The notes beneath the pieces are model-generated. The model was not told where the DNA came from, searched no databases, and saw nothing but the letters and a program-made list of their open reading frames with translations. Of a stretch of DNA of 6,204 nucleotides, positions 6,185 to 6,204 are shown one piece after another. This DNA comes from Bacillota bacterium (GTDB lineage Bacteria; Bacillota; UBA4882; UBA10575), in the NCBI GenBank assembly GCA_012512605.1, contig JAAZDX010000118.1:1-6204 (forward strand), given 5' to 3'. The number at the start of each line of letters is the position of its first letter. Position 1 is the stretch's first letter. The position numbers were made by a program, and so were the translations under genes.

Positions 6185-6204
6185 CCTCTCCGCCACGGGC
6201 AATC
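6168..6204 (-). CDS. fliG: Flagellar motor switch protein FliG, C-terminal tip only (partial)
   Basis: Only the last 11 codons and stop are present, reading IARGGEDEIIV then TAG. The rest lies beyond the right edge. FliG is the rotor protein of the cytoplasmic switch complex whose C-terminal domain meets the stator for torque. FliG proteins of Gram-positive bacteria typically end in an 'ARGG-acidic-hydrophobic' tail like this one, and fliG normally sits directly before fliH, so the assignment rests on tail plus position. Its last 17 bases overlap the start of fliH in another frame, which suggests translational coupling. Confidence 0.85.
   Translation of the reverse strand, partial: IARGGEDEIIV

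Noticed and set aside
6185..6202. TTG start for fliH giving six extra residues
   Set aside because: The ATG at 6184 has GGAGAGG just upstream and gives the family-typical N-terminus; the TTG lies further inside fliG.
1..6204. Internal promoter, mobile element, tRNA or CRISPR
   Set aside because: Gaps between genes are mostly under 20 bases and show no convincing -35/-10 pair; no transposase, direct-repeat array or tRNA-like fold was seen.

Overview
The window is a run of flagellar assembly genes, all on the minus strand. In transcription order (right to left) it reads: 3' tip of fliG, fliH, fliI, fliJ, a ylxF/MotE-family membrane protein, fliK, flgD, and the small 'flagellar operon protein' family TIGR02530. 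About 79 untranslated bases run to the left edge. Spacing is operon-like: fliG/fliH and fliI/fliJ overlap, and other gaps are 2-18 nt, except a 91-nt gap before fliK and the tail after the last gene. No mobile element, tRNA, rRNA, CRISPR or foreign cassette is visible.

This order matches the fla/che-type operon of Gram-positive Bacillota (fliG-fliH-fliI-fliJ-ylxF-fliK-ylxG/flgD-...-flgE). The TIGR02530 gene between flgD and the expected flgE, strong GGAGGTG ribosome binding sites, a TTG and a GTG start, and roughly balanced base composition also point to a Bacillota, clostridia-like lineage. The genus cannot be read from this window.

Right part (about 3500-6204): the cytoplasmic export ATPase module. 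FliI is the ATPase, FliH its coiled-coil regulator and FliJ the central stalk. FliG, upstream, is the rotor switch protein. Middle (1093-3487): a one-TM MotE/YlxF protein and FliK, the secreted hook-length control protein with a long low-complexity linker. Left (80-1074): FlgD, the hook cap, and the TIGR02530 protein of unknown role. Export ATPase, length control and hook cap together serve hook assembly, and flgE (hook) is expected just beyond the left edge.

The least ordinary signals are outside or inside otherwise routine genes: a two-tier RNA hairpin in the motE-fliK gap, a possible 5' half of a cyclic-di-GMP-I-like riboswitch cut by the left edge, two further hairpins after the last gene, and an apparent internal duplication in the FlgD C-terminus. 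No wholly new system is evident.
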